Source: Aplysia californica (lineage: Eukaryota; Mollusca; Gastropoda; Aplysiida; Aplysiidae). Taken from it: a stretch of DNA of 64,000 nt. The position numbers and the translations under genes are program-made. Under the pieces are notes generated by a model. That model was not told the DNA's origin and ran no database searches. It was given only the letters and a program-made list of their open reading frames with translations. Shown piece after piece: positions 60,228 to 64,000 of this stretch (positions are counted from its first letter, which is position 1; every line of letters starts with the position of its first letter). The DNA lies in assembly GCF_000002075.1 (NCBI RefSeq), contig NW_004797293.1, positions 1,067,725 through 1,131,724 on the forward strand, in the 5' to 3' direction.

Positions 60228-60392
60228 TAGATCATGTAGAAGGAGGGTTTCTGACCTGCCTGTCAAGGCCCACCCAGGTTGGGAGGGATACAACATACTA
60301 GCAGAGAGATCGAGGTACGCGATAAATGTTTAATTTCTCTCAAAACGGGAATAGAACTTGGGTCTCCTGCCTAACCGCTACACCACGACTGC
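60228..60392 (-). repeat. tRNA-derived SINE, family S3
   Basis: On the minus strand: head GGCAGTCGTGGTGTAGCGGT, B-box-like AAGTTCTATTCCC, then the body; on the plus strand the body block is CCCAGGTTGGGAGGGATACA. Most complete S3 copy in the window. Confidence 0.8.
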
Positions 60393-60547
60393 CCCCCCCC
60401 CCCCTCAACACAACAGTTTTTTTAAAGCTTGCCAAACTCCAAAGCTGATGATAATCTAGATGGCCTTCATTCAGGGAAACTTCCAAGCTATCTGAAATGA
60501 GTTCAGTCATATTGCAATAAGATGGATAATGAAACGAAATTGCTACT

Positions 60548-60548
60548 G

Positions 60549-60627
<79 letters not shown>
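60548..60627. repeat. (TA)n microsatellite
   Basis: About 80 bases of pure (TA)n directly beyond the 3' end of the LINE fragment. Confidence 0.95.
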
Positions 60628-60630
<3 letters not shown>

Positions 60631-60639
60631 TCTTTTCGT

Positions 60640-62015
60640 CTATGCAGACGGTCAATTTAGCTTAAGATGGTCTCAAGGTTGTCTTCATGCAGCTTCTTTC
60701 ACGGCTAATTCTTCCTATGTTTGAAGCGCAGATTCTGTCGCAGTGCTTGCATGTCTTTGGTGTAGATCGAAGCTTGGTATTTCCTCTGTTTTCCTTTCGT
60801 CGTAGGCGCTTCTAAGCCTGGTTGTTTCTAAGGCTGCTCTCTAGCATTATAGTTCTTTCCTTTAACATATTCCTCCATGTTTTCCTGTCCTATTTCTTCC
60901 CAGATGCTAACATTCCTCTCCAAGCTTAGATAGGCTGTTTTTGCAGGTGTCTTTGTACCTCAATTTTGGTCTTCCTCTTGGTTTTTTTTTCCCATGGCAA
61001 GTTCTCCATAGAGAAGTTGCTTCGGAATCCGGTTGTCGTCCATTCTCTTGACATGGCCCAGCCATCTCAATCTTTTTAAATACAGGATAATTGTCATGTT
61101 CTGGAGGTTTGCCCGTGCCAACACTTCTACATTTGCAACCTTGTCACGCCACGAAATGCCTAAGACCTTACGGCAGCATTTGAGATGGAAAATGCCGAGG
61201 CGCTTTTCTTGTTTGCTGTACAAGGTCCAAGTTTCAGATCCATAAAGGAGTGTGCTGAGGAAACTGGCTTCGTAAATATTTGATCTTTGTTTTGATGGTT
61301 AATCTTTTGTTTTCCCAAGCTCGTTTTGTCAGCCTTCCAAAAGTTGTTTCTGCTTTCCCTATCCTGATGTTGATCTCATAATCAAATAATGTAGTAGAGC
61401 TGGTGGTAGACCCCAGGTGGCAGAGCTTATCCCCTGTCTCAAGTTCCTTGTCGTTCAGCCATATATGGCCTTGCTCTGCACCTTCTTGGGTAAGGATGGC
61501 TGTTTTCTTAACACTGATGACCAAGCTAAAGACCTTGCATGCTGTTGATAGTCAATGATGGGCGGTCCATCATTTTTTGTAGGGTTGATTCACTGTGAGC
61601 AACAAGAGCAGCATCATCGGCGAAGAGAAAGTCTCGTACAGTTGCCATGTTGATCCTGGTCTTGGCCTTCAGTCGAGCAAGATTGAAGAGCAACCTAACA
61701 GTTCTCCAATGGAGGAAGACATCCCCTGGTGACTCTTTGAATGCGTGTTGCAGTAAGACAGCAACTGAGACACAACCTTGCTTTACTCCGCTATTGATGT
61801 TGAAGCTGTTTGATGTTCAACCGTCAAACTGAATGGTAGCCTTCATATCTTCGTGGAATGAGATGATGAGCTGTAGCGGGATTGGGGGACAGTCAATTTT
61901 TCCAAGCACCATGGAGAGTCTTGATCTACTGACTGTATCAAAAACTGCGTAAATAACTGTTCTGTAATGAAAGTGACGTAAAACAAATTTGATACTCACA
62001 CCCGCAATATTCACT
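60640..62015 (-). mobile_element. degraded LINE: reverse transcriptase and C-terminal part
   Basis: Reading from 62015 downwards, the minus strand encodes non-LTR reverse transcriptase blocks in order: VFDTVSRSRLSMVLGK and HEDMKATIQFDG, then a GVKQGC block, the catalytic RDFLFADDAALVAH near 61600-61640, LCHLGST and RIGKAETTFGRLTKRAWENK, and RLRWLGHVKRMDDNRIPKQL near 61030-61090. The C-terminal CKHCDRICASNIGR cysteine motif is near 60720. The reading frame is disrupted more than once and the 5' end (endonuclease, early RT) is absent, so the copy is dead. The conserved order fits the RTE/jockey/CR1 grade of LINEs; the clade is not assigned. Confidence 0.9.
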
Positions 62016-62157
62016 ACCGTTTTTTTTCTATCCCGTGTCCTGATTTAGTGCGGTTATTTGTAAGTTGCAAAGGAGAGGTGTCAATATATTGTAGGCTCAA
62101 GTAGTTGTTATTCTTCGAGAAATACAAAACAAAATAGAAAACATGGAAATTGTTTGC

Positions 62158-62213
<56 letters not shown>

Positions 62214-62289
62214 GATGACGGTGTATTTCACATCATTTGTAGCAATTTGATAACTACGATCCTACGGTCAGTAAAACAGCTGATCATTG

Positions 62290-62351
<62 letters not shown>

Positions 62352-62356
62352 AACAA
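62158..62356. repeat. (ATG)n and (CAA)n microsatellites
   Basis: (ATG)n at 62158-62211 and (CAA)n at 62290-62356. Confidence 0.95.
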
Positions 62357-64000
62357 AATCGGATGGAGTTCCGCCGAGGGCCGGCCGACCAACAACACAC
62401 AAAAGAAAGAACGAAACAATTTTGGAAGATCAATTGAAAAAACCCCCAACCCTAACTCTAACCCTTACTCTTGTATAGTTTGCTCAGTGGACCTTGTCAC
62501 GGTAAGTGCCGGCCTTTGTGGAACTTCTCCAAAACAAATCACCCCTCCAAAAAAATAAAAATAAATAAAAATAAAACCCTCAAACAAAACAAAACAAACC
62601 AAAAAACAACCCTCCCCCCAAAACTACCCACCCCACCAACCAAACAAACCAAAACAAATTAACAAAATAGTGTTCAGTTTCTTTCAGGCACCGCTGCGTT
62701 CTACGTGCGTTGGTTTCATCTCCCGCTGGTACTGAGTTTGATATCAAAGGACTAAATAATCATCCTAGGAATCCTGTTGTTCAGATGGAATTATAGAAAA
62801 GTAAAAGATTCTTTTTTATCATAGATCTGCATTCTGTCGTAATCCCAGTTTACTATGGACAAAGATAGTACACAACAAAATGGTTCACTCAGCCAGAAAA
62901 GTGTCCGCGGAAGTCCGCGCCATGGCTCAGATGGCGCTGCAGTCTTTGTTTTGAAGCTCTCTTTCGTTTCTCCACAAGAAGAATAGAGGAAAAACACCTC
63001 CTTGCGTGCGCAGGCCGACTGCTGTTCGTCAGCTGTTCGGGTTCGTTCAGTGCGGAGTTTTTGGGTCTAAAAAATTGTTAATGACCTCTTGCCTCTCTTT
63101 CTAAAGTCAAATCAAAGAGTTTACAGTAATACGGTCAAATTAAGCGAAGAAGACAGTCGCCTCCTCCTCTGGAAGAAGTTTTTTGACAGCGTAACAATTT
63201 TTTAAAAAGCGTTCTTCCGAAATTTGAATTTTTATTTATTCAAAAACTTGTTAGATCTAGTTTCACTTAGATTTTTTTCCACATAAGTAGGGTAACTGTG
63301 ATCGCAAAGGGTGCGCATTTGCGAAGAAGGTGCCACCGAATTTTGAGGACACTTGTTTTAATTGGCTCAAAGAGAGGAGTGAACCCTCTTGACTCTTGTT
63401 ATGTAGACTCTTTGCTATGGAGCATACCATTTGATTAAAAATGTGGAGCCAAAGAAAAGGCAAGGGGAAAAATACCAATTACAGCGAGACTGGTGTTACC
63501 CACTTCATTCGTTGGGAGGGGGGTGGGGGTGGGGGGGGGGGGGGTGTTAAAGATGTGCACACTTTGCAGCTAACTTTTTCCAGAGAGCAAAGAGTGTCGA
63601 CCATCACAGAGCACGGCTTAAATGATTCAAGTCTCTGCTTGCATTAACAAATTGGACCCTCTTAAAGTAGAGAAACCAATGCAGGATTTACATTTAAAAA
63701 ATGAAAAATTCTTATATTTGGTCTTAAAAGCACTGCCGGCATTAGTTTGTGCTAACCAAATGGTAATTGTTGTTTTCTTTTCCCAAATGCTCTTTATGGA
63801 GAGCCTTTTGTTATTATAGATAATGTCTTTAATAATCTTTTGAAAAAATTCGCAGGCAGATATCTGCCACAAACGTCCGTCAGAGCAAGAAAGGTGGGGA
63901 TATTTTTCTTTTTAAATTTCTTTTTCAGGGGAGGGGAAAAGGGTGATGGTGGTTGGGGGGGGGGGGAGCACAACATATCCGGAGCCCGTGAACTCCTTTT
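62357..64000. other. unassigned right edge
   Basis: No gene recognised. It contains A/C-rich low-complexity sequence at 62550-62670, a short telomere-like CCCTAACTCTAACCCT stretch near 62450, a G-tract near 63518-63544, and C/G-rich sequence at 62890-63060 that could be a promoter of a gene beyond the window. That last point is unsupported by any exon seen here. Confidence 0.4.

Noticed and set aside
62440-62472. Telomere-like CCCTAA repeats
   Set aside because: Only about three imperfect units; too short to call an interstitial telomeric repeat.

Overview
This is a eukaryotic, intron-rich nuclear window. The three well-resolved genes are metazoan, have short exons and introns of 0.4-4.5 kb, and sit among abundant tRNA-derived SINEs, MITE-like elements, LINE fragments and long (GA)n, (CA)n and (TA)n tracts. 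Repeat style, including recurrent TAGGCCTA and CTAGATCTAG palindromes, suggests a mollusc and most likely a gastropod. That taxonomic guess is inference from repeat texture, not from a marker gene.

Layout. (1) About 1-3252, minus strand: the 5' part of a gene with a signal-peptide exon and one LDL-receptor class A exon, running off or becoming unrecognisable towards the left edge. Its intron holds a composite pentanucleotide minisatellite. (2) 4311-12071, plus: a complete four-exon PIN1 peptidyl-prolyl isomerase gene of 153 residues, divergent from gene 1 across about 1.06 kb rich in (GA)n and (CT)n. (3) 12072-18415: PIN1 3' region and a repeat-filled gap with nested MITEs. (4) 18416-27383, minus: a complete seven-coding-exon ketohexokinase (KHK) gene of 321 residues. 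(5) 27384-30141: the head-to-head gap between KHK and the next gene. (6) 30142-56317, plus: a complete 19-exon ANAPC5 (APC/C subunit 5) gene of 771 residues, with introns carrying at least 20 recognisable repeat insertions. (7) 56318-64000: no recognised host gene. It holds a MITE, SINEs, long microsatellites and a degraded LINE reverse-transcriptase fragment on the minus strand.

How the genes relate. PIN1 (phospho-Ser/Thr-Pro isomerase) and ANAPC5 (scaffold of the anaphase-promoting complex) both act in mitotic control, while KHK does fructose phosphorylation. Nothing here suggests an operon or shared pathway; the adjacency looks like ordinary animal gene order. No previously undescribed multi-gene system is visible. 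The second-look material is in the repeats: a SINE family whose one 3' tail is joined to at least three bodies, two cases of element-in-element nesting, two hAT-type elements with perfect 8-bp target duplications, an inverted SINE pair inside one ANAPC5 intron, and two LINE tails sitting just upstream of ANAPC5 splice acceptors.

All exon boundaries were read by eye from GT/AG sites, phase agreement and family alignment from memory. All coding lengths close in frame. Repeat edges are approximate unless a target-site duplication is stated.
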